Assembly (NCBI RefSeq): GCF_012184385.1 | Contig: NZ_VSRL01000037.1 | Span: 1-55,520, forward strand | Origin: Lentzea indica | Lineage (GTDB): Bacteria; Actinomycetota; Actinomycetes; Mycobacteriales; Pseudonocardiaceae | Reading direction: 5' to 3' | DNA: 55,520 nt | Part shown: positions 9,701-17,510 of the stretch, in pieces | Position numbering within the stretch: the first letter of the stretch is position 1 | Layout of the letters: each line of letters begins with the position of its first letter | The notes under the pieces: model-generated | What the model saw: the letters and a program-made list of their open reading frames with translations, nothing else | What the model was told of the DNA's origin: nothing | Database searches by the model: none | Made by a program: the position numbers and the translations under genes

Positions 9701-10222
9701 TTCGACTTGATCTCCGTGATCTGCGCTCATCCCGAACTGGCCGGAAGCGAAGTGGTCCCGGTCGAGTTGCTGCCTGCGATGTTCGAGTTCTCACATGGAG
9801 ATGCACTGGGCTCGCTGGTACTGGTGTGGACCGCGCTGAACTCGGACCTCGGCCGTGCGAACGATTCCTTCCGAGCCTTCGCAACTCAGGTGGAAGAGGC
9901 TGCTGCTCCTTACCTCGATCGAGTAAGCATCTCCCTGCTTCCGGTCGGAACAATCGAGTATCTCGCCGAACCGAGGAAGACCGAGCCGACGCTGGACCGG
10001 TCTCTTTTCGCGAAGCTCGCCATATGCGCAAGAGCCGGCGCGAATCAGGTCAGCCCGCAGGCGGTGGCGAAGCTGCTCGAACGCTTCAGGGGCAAGGTCG
10101 ACGAAAAAATGATCTTCGTGTTCGCCGAGAGATATCTGGACAAGCGAACGACGGAGTTTCCCGCATCGGATCAAGAGGCGGTGTCGACTCTGCGGCAGAT
10201 CGCCCAGCGACGACCGGACTAG
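6728..10222 (+). CDS. NACHT STAND NTPase with helical N- and C-terminal regions (candidate defence protein)
   Basis: 1164 residues with start ATG behind GGAGG (6717-6721). The N-terminal 330 residues are helical and begin LFSYEGALRVLGKYERPLL, resembling the NACHT N-terminal helical (NNH) domains of actinobacterial STAND proteins. The NTPase core carries Walker A GNPGAGKS (362-369), Walker B VVLLDGFDEL (431-440, with the extra acidic pair typical of NACHT) and a sensor VVITSRM. A winged-helix/superhelical region (RLIQLFVMRQVGQKG, TYEFLHATFGEYLIAE) and about 450 residues of helical repeat follow, which would sense a ligand. No membrane segment, nuclease or TIR motif is visible. It stands alone between a redox gene and an HxlR gene. 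Many NACHT proteins of this plan defend bacteria against phage, but the effector here is not evident. Confidence 0.85.
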   Translation: MSRPALFSYEGALRVLGKYERPLLDKADTFLGVGILVGGAIEPNLLDLVDPKNEATACLRKILDGITDKLTGLSGTHRHEQIAAAHTIIAVTSVFEAFREEIGDDFDKFKITDSEKFRIFSTEPPARRKEVSALPSLTAIAVPSPSATRGFHENLEGALGPFLGKAVADVCKFLDGLDAKPARISTLEFVSAVTLKARSSYTHHYLGIAAAIPEFQIWALLGEHAATRAVIEENNVELARELAAVRTESLELFSRLMALLSSGQTPPGQKYREKLKTVAEAALRKPLIGSNIDPSSVDAVFPKVEDGFIVPSYRLTVYDEYTGASSGEWWKHHTEVRQDLDAFLAAHLAGAESTTCPLLVLGNPGAGKSLLMEVLAARLPADQFTVVTVQLRKVRAEDRICDQIETALRDVLGKNVDWEQLAEACGDSVPVVLLDGFDELIQASGVHQSTYLKQVQEFQQLQADLRHPVAVVITSRMLVADRARIPHGVPIVKLEEFDDGRIERWLNTWNAENLNTPGFRSLDLAALSHHADLARQPLLLLMLAIYATDPDQPPLDDPNLSNSELYRRLIQLFVMRQVGQKGPAPLAPAVVTRLAAKSSWRLGIAAFAMFNRGHQYVTAVALNKDLAVFAPTPKPNPGTSFDTPIDDADRTVENFFFVHSPTLNDGASPGLRTYEFLHATFGEYLIAEVTMNLLRSMATAGALPTADPFEEARPPDEPKLLALTSHRVFAKRKPITEFARGLFSSLPKTEQVRVLQTLDDLIRSFHDRTLSDPHPAYRPTSATAVSRIATYSANLVCLRVLLDVTAPPPVDSLFPSYLGEVRLTRWRATVRLWQSGLDLDGWDAVCGAITLVETDAWYITEQEDNFPRQGEARLLGDARLEAMLSIGGRFASSDVGSGQQEQRLLSDLADWLLNSVGTGGTGSSMPLDVVRLSNVLQSLDEGAPMNHSARAIMAVALSREAPRLPRSTVERALKHIMPRTSARGRATRRHAFDLISVICAHPELAGSEVVPVELLPAMFEFSHGDALGSLVLVWTALNSDLGRANDSFRAFATQVEEAAAPYLDRVSISLLPVGTIEYLAEPRKTEPTLDRSLFAKLAICARAGANQVSPQAVAKLLERFRGKVDEKMIFVFAERYLDKRTTEFPASDQEAVSTLRQIAQRRPD

Positions 10223-10596
10223 CCTTCGAAGCGCCGGCGGGCCTGCTCGATCTCGCCCAGGTACCGCTGCGTCCAGTCGCACATGGCGTCCACAGTCGCC
10301 CGCAGCGCCTGCCCCGGCTCGGTGAGCGTGTAGTCGACGCGCGGCGGCACGGTCGGGTGCACGACACGCAACACCAGCCCGTTGCGCTCCAGCAGCCGCA
10401 GGTTCTGGGTCAGCATCTTGTGACTGATGCCGTCGACCTCGACCTTCAGCTCCGTGAAGCGCTTGGTGGAGTCGCCGATCGTCTCGATGATCAGCAGAGC
10501 CCACTTGTTGGCGATGTCCGAGAAGATCTCGCGGGCCAACGAATCCGCCCGCGCCAGATCCCCGCTGAGCTGCTTGCTCACCTTTTGGTTCCCCAC
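10219..10596 (-). CDS. HxlR family transcriptional regulator
   Basis: 125 residues with GTG or ATG-type start read as MGNQKVSKQLS. The winged helix is clear: DIANKWALLIIETIGDSTKR, FTELKVEVDGISHKMLTQNL, and the wing VVHPTVPPRVDYTLTEPG. The protein should act as a dimeric repressor or activator. It is divergent from the RidA gene 83 bases away and probably controls it. Its stop overlaps the NACHT gene end by four bases, in a convergent arrangement. It could also act at the palindrome at 6623-6644, but that is a guess. Confidence 0.92.
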   Translation of the reverse strand: MGNQKVSKQLSGDLARADSLAREIFSDIANKWALLIIETIGDSTKRFTELKVEVDGISHKMLTQNLRLLERNGLVLRVVHPTVPPRVDYTLTEPGQALRATVDAMCDWTQRYLGEIEQARRRFEG

Positions 10597-10639
10597 TCAC
10601 GAAAAAGTGCGTTCTTCCAGGTCAGCGCTCACTCTCCTA

Positions 10640-10656
10640 TGGTTTGCCAGTAACCA
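10640..10656. promoter_or_regulatory. Weak inverted repeat between the HxlR and RidA genes
   Basis: TGGTT-N7-AACCA lies in the 82-base divergent intergenic region, a natural place for an HxlR operator. The arms are short, so this is only a candidate. Confidence 0.3.
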
Positions 10657-10678
10657 CAAGAGAGCGAAGGATAGAGCC

Positions 10679-11065
10679 TTGATCGCCCACGTCAACCCCG
10701 ACCAGCTGCCGAAGATCGACGTCTACCACCAGGTGGCCATCGCGACCGGCACGAAGACCATCTACGTGGCCGGCCAGGTCGCGTGGGACGCCGAGCCCGA
10801 TCTCGCGACCCAGACCGAGCAGGCCTACATGAACGTCCACACCGCGCTCAAGGCGGCCGGGGCGACGTTCGCAGACCTCGTGAAGGTGACCATGTACGTC
10901 GTGGACTGGACCCCGGACAAGATGCCGCAGCTGCTCGAAGGCATCACCCGGGCCGCGACCAGGGCCGGGGAGACGCCGGTCCCGCCCGCCACGTTGATCG
11001 GCGTGGCCGCGCTGGACGTGCCGGAGCACCTGGTCGAGATCGACGCGACCGCCGTGATCGACTGA
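10679..11065 (+). CDS. RidA/YjgF-like protein lacking the deaminase arginine
   Basis: 128 residues. Start is TTG 10679 with AAGGA seven bases upstream; longer in-frame starts run through the promoter region. The fold signature is present (TIYVAGQVAWDAE, ATFADLVKVTMYVVD, and the C-terminal LVEIDATAVID). In true RidA the motif PxARxxVxV supplies the arginine that binds imine substrates; here the segment reads VPPATLIGVAAL with Thr in place of Arg, so this belongs to the non-deaminase (Rid2-7 type) branch, whose reactions are poorly known. It is divergent from the HxlR gene. Confidence 0.88.
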   Translation: MIAHVNPDQLPKIDVYHQVAIATGTKTIYVAGQVAWDAEPDLATQTEQAYMNVHTALKAAGATFADLVKVTMYVVDWTPDKMPQLLEGITRAATRAGETPVPPATLIGVAALDVPEHLVEIDATAVID

Positions 11066-11121
11066 TTTACCGGCGACTAACCAGCGCATCGGATGCTCCG
11101 TGGCAAACGAGGAGGAGCACC

Positions 11122-11538
11122 ATGCGCAAGATCCTGGCCGCGGCAGCCGTTGCGACAGCAGCGGCCGCCGCACTGACCGGCACCGCCCACGCCGAGACGA
11201 ACCCCGCCTGCCCCGGTGCCGACCAGATCGGGTCGACGGCGTACGTGAAGAACAACGGCACGACGGTCGCGTCGGTCAAGCAGTACGCGGGCTGCGGCAA
11301 GAACTACTCCTACATCTACGTGTGGGACTCGTGGATCGCCAGCCACGGCAGGGACTTCACCCTGCGCACGTACGTCCAGACCCGGCCGAACCTGACGCAC
11401 GGGTACAAGACGGGTGCACGGGGCCAGCGGGAGCTGTGGTCCGGCGGCGCGGACACGCTCGACCAGTGCACGCGCGCGCACGGCGAGGTCGACGGGAGCA
11501 GCTACTTCCTGTTCGCCAAGACCGGCGAGCGCTGCTGA
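11122..11538 (+). CDS. Secreted small protein with four cysteines
   Basis: 138 residues from ATG 11122 behind GAGGAGG. A Sec signal peptide (MRKILAAAAVATAAAAALTG) ends at THAHA-like TAHA/ET. The mature domain of about 112 residues is rich in Tyr/Trp/Gly and has four Cys (PACPG, AGCGK, DQCTR, GERC-end), which could form two disulfides. This resembles the small secreted proteins common in Streptomyces and Pseudonocardiaceae, for which no function is known. It sits 56 bases after the RidA gene on the same strand but has its own ribosome binding site; co-transcription is possible. Confidence 0.78.
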   Translation: MRKILAAAAVATAAAAALTGTAHAETNPACPGADQIGSTAYVKNNGTTVASVKQYAGCGKNYSYIYVWDSWIASHGRDFTLRTYVQTRPNLTHGYKTGARGQRELWSGGADTLDQCTRAHGEVDGSSYFLFAKTGERC

Positions 11539-11541
11539 GTT

Positions 11542-11976
11542 TCAGCGGAACTCCGCGAGTCCGTCCACCAGCTCAACGGTGACGGTGGTACGCCCGACCG
11601 GAGTGTGCCGGTCGGGCCCGTACTCCGGCAGCAAGGTCTTGTTCGCCCTCACGTTCGACTCGTAGGCCCGGACGTGCTGGGCGCACTCGCACTGGTGGTT
11701 CAACGGAGAAGCGCACGCGAAGAGGGAACGCAGCCGGTCGACGTCCTCGGAAACGAGGACCGACGACCACACCATGACGTCGTCTTCTTCGCCGAACACC
11801 ACGAAGTCGTCGTAGCTGAAAGCTCGCAACTCGCCCACGTCGCAGGCCGCACAGAACAGCACGCGCGCGTAGTCGTGCATCCGCTCGTACGGCCCCCGCT
11901 CCCGGATGCCGATGACGATCTCCTGTGCACCGGAGCAGATCAGGCAGTTGTCCGACGGCACGTGCCACTTGCTCAT
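11542..11976 (-). CDS. CxxC-containing hypothetical protein (possible zinc-binding)
   Basis: 144 residues from ATG 11976, which overlaps the stop of the upstream SPW gene as ATGA, so the two are translationally coupled; the longer frame upstream merely runs through that gene. Two CxxC pairs, CLIC near the N-terminus and CAAC about 30 residues later, could form a zinc ribbon, and a further C-x-C (HQCECAQH) follows. The middle is acidic (YDDFVVFGEEDDV). There is no signal peptide. I do not recognise the family. Confidence 0.7.
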   Translation of the reverse strand: MSKWHVPSDNCLICSGAQEIVIGIRERGPYERMHDYARVLFCAACDVGELRAFSYDDFVVFGEEDDVMVWSSVLVSEDVDRLRSLFACASPLNHQCECAQHVRAYESNVRANKTLLPEYGPDRHTPVGRTTVTVELVDGLAEFR

Positions 11977-12338
11977 CGGCGCAGGCCGATCAGGAGCGCC
12001 AGCCCGGCCGACAGCGCGACCACTCCTGAAACAACCAGCTGGTTGAGCCACACGACCGGACTCCCGCCTGCACCCTCACCCAGCGCCACGATGATCAGCC
12101 ACAAGGCGAGGACGATCGTCACGGGCCGCAGGAACGGCACGTCCAGCGGCGCCATCGCCCGCACCATGCCGAGCAGCATGATCACGACGGCCAGGCCCAT
12201 GGACACCCAATAGGGCCGGAAGGCGTGCGAGGACGCGCTGAAGTGCAGGATCGGTGGCGCCGCGATCAGCCACACGCCGGCCAGGAAGGCGGCGACACCG
12301 GCCCTGCTTTCGGTCGTTCGTGCGTGCAGATCCCCCAC
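11973..12338 (-). CDS. SPW-repeat-like integral membrane protein
   Basis: About 121 residues with four hydrophobic helices arranged as two similar halves; the first contains GVWLIAAPPILHF, close to the SPW motif (GxWLxxSPW) of that family. The GTG at 12338 is preferred because GGAGGTGAG lies upstream (12358-12349) and the protein would start just before the charged MGDLHARTTESRAG segment; a GTG at 12377 in frame is the alternative. The function of SPW proteins is unknown. It is first in a two-gene unit with the CxxC protein. Confidence 0.7.
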   Translation of the reverse strand: MGDLHARTTESRAGVAAFLAGVWLIAAPPILHFSASSHAFRPYWVSMGLAVVIMLLGMVRAMAPLDVPFLRPVTIVLALWLIIVALGEGAGGSPVVWLNQLVVSGVVALSAGLALLIGLRR

Positions 12339-12378
12339 GCGAGTAATTCTCACCTCCGGACGACCGCCTGGGAACACC

Positions 12379-13155
12379 TCATTCGTTTCGGTACGCCTTC
12401 ATGTTCCGCAGCAACAGGTAGGTGTCCTGCAGTTGCCCGGAGTCACCGAGGGACCGGTAGATGCCCCACTTCGGATGCGCCTGGTCACCGCCGAGCCACA
12501 TGTCGAAACCGGACCGGGACGCGTTGACGACGGTGGTGCCACCGTCCTTGAGCGAGTACCGCAGGCTGCCGGAGTCGCCGACCTTCATCTCGATCTCCAC
12601 GTCGATCCACTTGTTGCGCAGCGGTGCGAGCGGCGTGCTGCCGAGTTTCGCCTGTCCCGCACCGAACAGCCGCATCTCGACGGTCTCGGTCGAGCCGGAG
12701 CGGAACAGCGACATGGTGACCACGGGCGAGGCGACGCCGGTGTGCTTGACCTGGAAGATGTGCGTGAAGCTGGAGGTGCCCTTCAACGAGCTGGGAATGT
12801 ACATCTGGTAGTTGAAGCGCCAGGTCTCGTTCTTCTTCATGTCGTGGCGGGTGCCGTTGGTCTGGATCGCGCGGACTTCCTGGCGCTGCCGGTCGGATCC
12901 GTCCCGATCGGACTTGTGCATCACGAACCGGTACTGGTCGCTCTCGGCGAAGATGTGCGTGGCGGACGGGTGCGAGTTGGCGCGGTCGTCCTCGATGCCC
13001 ACGAACGCCTTCAATCCGGCCGAGCCCGGGTTCGGAGCCCACTTCTGCACGAACGCCATCGCTCCCACGTCTGCGGACGCGACGCCGGCCACGAACGGCG
13101 TCGTCGCGATGGCGAGCGCTCCGCGCATCGCTGTGCGGCGGTTGAACAACTCCAT
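12379..13155 (-). CDS. Tat-exported polysaccharide lyase-like protein
   Basis: 258 residues from ATG 13155 behind GAGGAGG. A twin-arginine signal (NRRTAMRGALAIATTPFVAG) precedes cleavage after GVASA. The mature part has the pattern of heparin-lyase-fold proteins (concanavalin-like jelly roll): DRQRQEVRAIQTNG, a WRFNYQMYIPSS strand, FTHIFQVKHTG, and a C-terminal KWGIYRSL. Relatives cleave uronic-acid polysaccharides by beta-elimination, but the catalytic residues cannot be assigned from sequence alone. It would act outside the cell. The upstream 166 bases separate it from a divergent FAD enzyme gene. Confidence 0.72.
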   Translation of the reverse strand: MELFNRRTAMRGALAIATTPFVAGVASADVGAMAFVQKWAPNPGSAGLKAFVGIEDDRANSHPSATHIFAESDQYRFVMHKSDRDGSDRQRQEVRAIQTNGTRHDMKKNETWRFNYQMYIPSSLKGTSSFTHIFQVKHTGVASPVVTMSLFRSGSTETVEMRLFGAGQAKLGSTPLAPLRNKWIDVEIEMKVGDSGSLRYSLKDGGTTVVNASRSGFDMWLGGDQAHPKWGIYRSLGDSGQLQDTYLLLRNMKAYRNE

Positions 13156-13322
13156 CGTTTCCTCCTCGAACCAGGGCGGCGGTTCGAGGCGGCGGTACGC
13201 ACCACGATTGCGACAGACCTCCGATGTGTCAAGGGCTCGCGCTTGTGGAGGAAACGTGCAGATCCGGTGAAGGTGTTGCCGGGAAACGGGCACCGCCCGG
13301 CCGGCCGGTTCTACCGTCAGGC

Positions 13323-14353
13323 ATGGACACCGTGGACGTGCTCGTCGTCGGCGCTGGGCTGGCCGGCCTCAACACCGCACGCCTGCTCGCCGAAGCAGGC
13401 CTCGACGTGGCCGTGTGTGAACGCAGGGCGAGCCTCGACACCGGCATCCGCACCACCGGTATCTTCGTCAGGCGCACCCTGGACGACTACGACCTGCCTC
13501 ACCTCGGTCCGGCGGTCCGGCGCGTGCTGCTCTACCCGCCGTCCCTCAAGGAGCCGGTCGAGCTGCTCAGCACTCGTGACGAGTTCCGGGTCGGCGACAT
13601 GGCGGGCATCTACGCCCAGGCGGTCGAAGACGCCGAACGTGCCGGTGCGCAGGTCAACCTGAACGCCGGTTATCCCGGGAAGTCCGCGAAGGCCCGTTTC
13701 ACCATCGGCGCGGACGGCGCCCGCTCCACGGTCGCGAAGAAGCTCGGTCTGGACGTGAACCGGCAGCTGATCACCGGCATCGAGGAGGTCTACCCGGTCA
13801 GGACCGGCTCGACGCCGACGTTTCACTGCGTGGTCGACCCGCGGCTCGCACCCGGTTACATCGCGTGGGTCATCGACGACGGCGACACGCGCACGTCGGG
13901 CTGGCCGGCCGCGCCGACCGGTTCAGCGCGCCACTCCCCCAGTTGCTGCAACGGTTCCGCGACAGCTTCCCGACGCCGGAGCCCGCCGGGCCGGTCAAGC
14001 GCCGCGGCGGGCCGATCCCGGTCGGCGGGCTGCTGCGCCGGATCGTGTCCCCTCAGGGGCTGCTGGTCGGTGACGCGGCGGGCGCGGTCTCCCCGCTCAC
14101 CGCAGGCGGTCTCGACCCGTGCATGCGGATGTCCGAGCTCGCGGCGTCGGTCACGTTCGACTACCTGCGCAGCGGCAACAGGTACGTGCTGGAGCACTAC
14201 GACGGCGCGGCGCTGCGACGCCGCTACCGCATCCGGTCGCTGATGCGGCGCGGCCTCTCGCTGGTCCGCGAGCCCAGCCTGGCCGAGTTCGCGTTCGCAG
14301 GGCTGCGCACGCCGATCGGAAAGGCTGTGGCCAAGCGGATCCTGTTCACCTAG
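13323..14353 (+). pseudogene. FAD-dependent oxidoreductase (geranylgeranyl reductase-like), frameshifted
   Basis: The N-terminal half reads from ATG 13323 with the dinucleotide motif VLVVGAGLAGLNTARLLAEAG and continues to about 13881 (IDDG). The C-terminal half continues in another frame (RHAHVGLAGRADRF, then LLVGDAAGAVSPLTAGGLDP, the second FAD motif) to 14353. One missing base at about 13881-13888 would restore a 343-residue enzyme of the geranylgeranyl reductase/FAD monooxygenase type. Both halves are well conserved, so either the loss is very recent or it is a sequence error. A TACCGT five bases before the ATG may be a leaderless promoter. Confidence 0.75.
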
Positions 14354-14535
14354 GACGGTTCGAAGACCATCCCGAGGAACGCCTTCCAACCGACGGTTGG
14401 AAACCGCAGCCCAGGCTCGGCATTCTTGCTGTCGCGGACCTGGACGCCGCTCTTCGACAGACACACCTCGACGCACTGACTTGCAGTTCCACTTCCGCTG
14501 CTGGCGGTTGACTTCCTCCATCGCATCTCTGTCAT
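14350..14535 (-). CDS. DUF397 domain protein
   Basis: 61 residues: RWRKSTASSGSGTASQCVEV, then VQVRDSKNAEPGLRFPTVGW, the standard DUF397 pattern (WRKSSxS, CVEV, RDSK, W-x-x-F). DUF397 proteins are small actinobacterial proteins usually paired with a helix-turn-helix (BldB/WhiJ-type) partner. Here the start codon overlaps the stop of the upstream NB-ARC/TPR gene as ATGA, so its coupled partner is a STAND protein instead. Its end overlaps the end of the convergent FAD gene. Confidence 0.9.
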   Translation of the reverse strand: MTEMRWRKSTASSGSGTASQCVEVCLSKSGVQVRDSKNAEPGLRFPTVGWKAFLGMVFEPS

Positions 14536-16820
14536 CGCTGCTCCCTTTCCTCGCTCTCCAACGCGGTGGAGAGACGAAGCGTCGCCGCGTTCACTCCGCC
14601 GACATCACCAACAGCCCGACAAAGCTCCACAGCTCGACGGTGAAAAGGCACGGCGTCGGACTGGCGACCGAGCTCCTGGTAGGCGATCCCGGTGACGTCC
14701 AACCCCTGTGCTTCCACGGTGGTGACGCTGAACTGCTGGGCGATGACGATCGCGCGCTGCGCCGAGACGAGTGCGTCCGCGGGCGAGCCTTCAGCGATCT
14801 CCAGCCGCGCGAGTTCGAGGAAGACCTCGCACTCGGCGATGAGGTTGCCTGCGCGACGGATCAGCTCGACCGCCGTCTGGAAGGAGGCTCTGGACTCGGC
14901 GAGCATCCCCAGCTCACGCTGAGCAACTCCCTGCACCCGAGTCGCCACCAACTCCACAATCACATCGTCGAGCCGCCGCAGAGTCGGCATCGCGTCGGCG
15001 ACGCACCTCAACGCCTCCTCCGGCGAACCGAGTTTCAGATGCGTATCGCCGAGATTGACGGTCGCGAGCGCCCGCATCGACGTTTCGCCATCGCTCAACG
15101 GTTCGGCCGTGATCGCCCGCTCGAACGAAGCTCGGGCTTCCTGGAGCCGTTCGGCCTCCATGTGGACCACCCCCATGCCGTTGGTGACCCGTGCTTTGCC
15201 GAGCCCGTTTCCCAGGAACTCGAACACCTCCAATGCCTCGCGGAAGCAGTCAAGTGCTTCGTCCGCACGCCGCAACTTCCGAAACTTGATCCCCTGTCTG
15301 TCGAGAAGCACACCTTGTCCATAACGGTCGCCGACACGCCGAGCCGCCTCCAACGCAGCCCGTTCGGTGGCCAACCACACGTCCGCGGAGTCATGGTTGT
15401 CGTAGATGACCGCGAGCGTCCCCGGTATCTGCCAGGCGATGCGATCGAACCCGCACTCGGCGGCGACTCGCGTGGCCGCCATGAGATTGGACCGTTCCCT
15501 TCCGTACCAGGCCAGGGCCTGCTCACGATCCGCGAACGCCTCGGGGGCCGAGGGCAGCTCAGCGGCCTCCACGTCGATCTTCAGGTGCCTGCCACCGCGC
15601 GACACCGACAGGTAGGCCTGCTCTGCCGCGCTCAGGTACCAGCTCAGCAACCGGAAGATCGCTGCCCGCTGTTCATCAGGGGGCTCGTCGTGGCGGACCT
15701 GATCGATCGCATAGGCGCGCAGCAGGTCGTGCAGCTGATACCGGTCAGGGCCGACCTGTTCGAGCAGATGGCCGGCGAGCAGGACGTCCAACACGTGGCG
15801 GGCGGCACCCGTGTTCAGTCCTGCCAACGCGGCAGCCGCGCCGAGGCCGAACTCCGCGCCGGGATGCAGTCCGAGCCGGCGGAAGAGCTGTGCGGCGGCG
15901 TTCGGCAGCGCCCGGTACGACCACGCAAACACAGTCCGGACGGCATCGGCCTCGTCGTCATCCGCACTCGACAGCGCTCCCCACAACGCGGACTCGTCCC
16001 GCAGGTCGTGGATCAGTTCCGACAGCGCCATCCACGGACGAGTTGCCGCTCTCTCAGCCGCGATCCTCAAAGCGAGTGGCAGACGCGCGCACAGGTGAGA
16101 AAGTTCGTTCAGCTCTTCCAAGTCATCGTCTCCGCGATGCTCCTCGACGAGGTTCCGCAGCAACGTGACCGCCTCGCTGTCGTCCAGCACGTCGACAGTG
16201 ACGCGAACGGCACCGTCCCTGGAGACCAGGCCTGGCATGCGGTTCCGGCTCGTCACAAGAACGAGGCAGCTCGCCGTGCCTGGAAGCAACGGGCGGACCT
16301 GGCTCACCGTCGCCGCGTTGTCCAGCACCACGAGGACGCGCCGATCAGCCAGGAGTGACCGGTACAACATCGCCTTGGCCTGTGGGTCCGACGGGATAGC
16401 ACTCGCTCGAACTCCCAGCGCCTGCAGGAACAGGTTCAACGCCGACTCGGGTGTCACGGGTGCGCCGGGGTCGTATCCCCGAAGGTTGATGTAGAGCTGA
16501 CCATCTGGGAAGAGGTTCCGCACGCGCTGGGCCCAGTGGACGGCCAGCGATGTCTTGCCCACACCTGCGGTTCCGGCTATGAGCACGACAGCAGGCGCTG
16601 CGAACTCAGGTGTTCTGTCATCCAGCAGCCTGTCCAGTCGGCCGAGTTCCACAACCCGGTTCACGAAGCCCCGGACGTCAGCGGGCAACTGCCGAGGCGG
16701 ACCAGCATCCGAGGACTTCGCCTGGTGCAAGTGCACGCCGCCGTGCACGTCCCCGGCCTGGACCACGTGGCCCGCGATCCCGGACATCTCCGAGCGGACA
16801 GTTGGTTGCGGGTCGCTCAT
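14532..16820 (-). CDS. NB-ARC/TPR STAND regulator
   Basis: 762 residues. ATG 16820 (MSDPQPTVRSEMSG) is chosen; the frame is open further upstream but that part is antisense to the SRPBCC gene and lacks a start signal. Residues 13-33 (GIAGHVVQAGDVHGGVHLH) are a motif seen in front of many actinobacterial NB-ARC proteins. Walker A GTAGVGKT is at 83-90, Walker B VLVVLDNA at 162-169, followed by VLVTSRNRM and a winged-helix domain with the GLPLAL-like LPLALRIAAERA. From about residue 400 there are TPR repeats. There is no DNA-binding domain, unlike AfsR, so a signalling or conflict role is possible. Coupled to DUF397. Confidence 0.87.
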   Translation of the reverse strand: MSDPQPTVRSEMSGIAGHVVQAGDVHGGVHLHQAKSSDAGPPRQLPADVRGFVNRVVELGRLDRLLDDRTPEFAAPAVVLIAGTAGVGKTSLAVHWAQRVRNLFPDGQLYINLRGYDPGAPVTPESALNLFLQALGVRASAIPSDPQAKAMLYRSLLADRRVLVVLDNAATVSQVRPLLPGTASCLVLVTSRNRMPGLVSRDGAVRVTVDVLDDSEAVTLLRNLVEEHRGDDDLEELNELSHLCARLPLALRIAAERAATRPWMALSELIHDLRDESALWGALSSADDDEADAVRTVFAWSYRALPNAAAQLFRRLGLHPGAEFGLGAAAALAGLNTGAARHVLDVLLAGHLLEQVGPDRYQLHDLLRAYAIDQVRHDEPPDEQRAAIFRLLSWYLSAAEQAYLSVSRGGRHLKIDVEAAELPSAPEAFADREQALAWYGRERSNLMAATRVAAECGFDRIAWQIPGTLAVIYDNHDSADVWLATERAALEAARRVGDRYGQGVLLDRQGIKFRKLRRADEALDCFREALEVFEFLGNGLGKARVTNGMGVVHMEAERLQEARASFERAITAEPLSDGETSMRALATVNLGDTHLKLGSPEEALRCVADAMPTLRRLDDVIVELVATRVQGVAQRELGMLAESRASFQTAVELIRRAGNLIAECEVFLELARLEIAEGSPADALVSAQRAIVIAQQFSVTTVEAQGLDVTGIAYQELGRQSDAVPFHRRAVELCRAVGDVGGVNAATLRLSTALESEEREQR

Positions 16821-16899
16821 CGATCCAGGATCACCGCAGGCCGACAGCCTGACTACTCGCGCGGCCCAGGTGGCCACCTTCTGTCCATGACTCGCGCAC

Positions 16900-17406
16900 C
16901 TAAGACGATTCGGCAACGCGCTTGAGAGCGGCGTTCTCGGCCTGCATGCCGTCGCGCATCGCCTTGCCCATGAAGTGGTTCGCTCCCCCGGACAGCACAC
17001 CGTCGATCAGCAGCTCGTTGGACACCAGCACGGTCCCGTCGGGCTGCGACGTGAGCGTCCGGCAGCGCTGCCCGTAGACGAACCACGAGTTCCAGCCGGC
17101 GTCCTTCCAGCAGAACCGCTGACCGGGCACCCCGTTGAGCACGACGTGCTTCGCGGCCATGGTCACCGAGCCGAGGATGACGTCGACCTTCACCTCGTCG
17201 CCCGGCGCCGTGCCACCGGCGGCCTTGGTGACCCACGGGTTCCAGCGCGAGTAGCCGGCGAAGTCCGTCAGCAGCCCGTAGATCCGCTCCTGGGACGCCG
17301 AGACGACCGTGTCGACGCGGTAGATCACCGAGTGCTCGCCCGGCTCCCTGGGATCCAGCGGGGAACCGCTCGCCAGCACCGCGAGCACCAGACCGGCTGC
17401 CAACAC
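16900..17406 (-). CDS. SRPBCC (START-fold) family protein with N-terminal signal/anchor
   Basis: 168 residues from GTG 17406, which has GAGGTGA five bases upstream; an in-frame GTG at 17430 has no such site. A short hydrophobic N-terminus (LAAGLVLAVLASGS) suggests export or anchoring. The rest is an SRPBCC/polyketide cyclase-like fold (SASQERIYGLLTDFAGYSRW, NPWVT, and the strand DGTVLVSNELLIDGVLSGG), a hydrophobic-ligand cavity used for lipid or polyketide binding. The downstream end lies 79 bases from the NB-ARC start. Confidence 0.8.
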   Translation of the reverse strand: MLAAGLVLAVLASGSPLDPREPGEHSVIYRVDTVVSASQERIYGLLTDFAGYSRWNPWVTKAAGGTAPGDEVKVDVILGSVTMAAKHVVLNGVPGQRFCWKDAGWNSWFVYGQRCRTLTSQPDGTVLVSNELLIDGVLSGGANHFMGKAMRDGMQAENAALKRVAESS

Positions 17407-17425
17407 GTGATCACCTCGAAAGAGT

Positions 17426-17474
17426 TCCACCGGGACACAGACGTGAAGAAAATACGCGTTAGCGTCCCGGTGGA
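17426..17474. terminator. 11-bp inverted repeat between the GH2 operon end and the SRPBCC gene
   Basis: Perfect arms TCCACCGGGAC (17426-17436) and GTCCCGGTGGA (17464-17474) with a 27-base loop. It could terminate the long sugar operon, which ends at 17511, or lie in the 5' leader of the SRPBCC mRNA. There is no U-tract, which is usual in actinobacteria. Confidence 0.45.
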
Positions 17475-17510
17475 CATCGGCCGATCAGGGGGTCAGCAGT
17501 GTCTTTCGTC

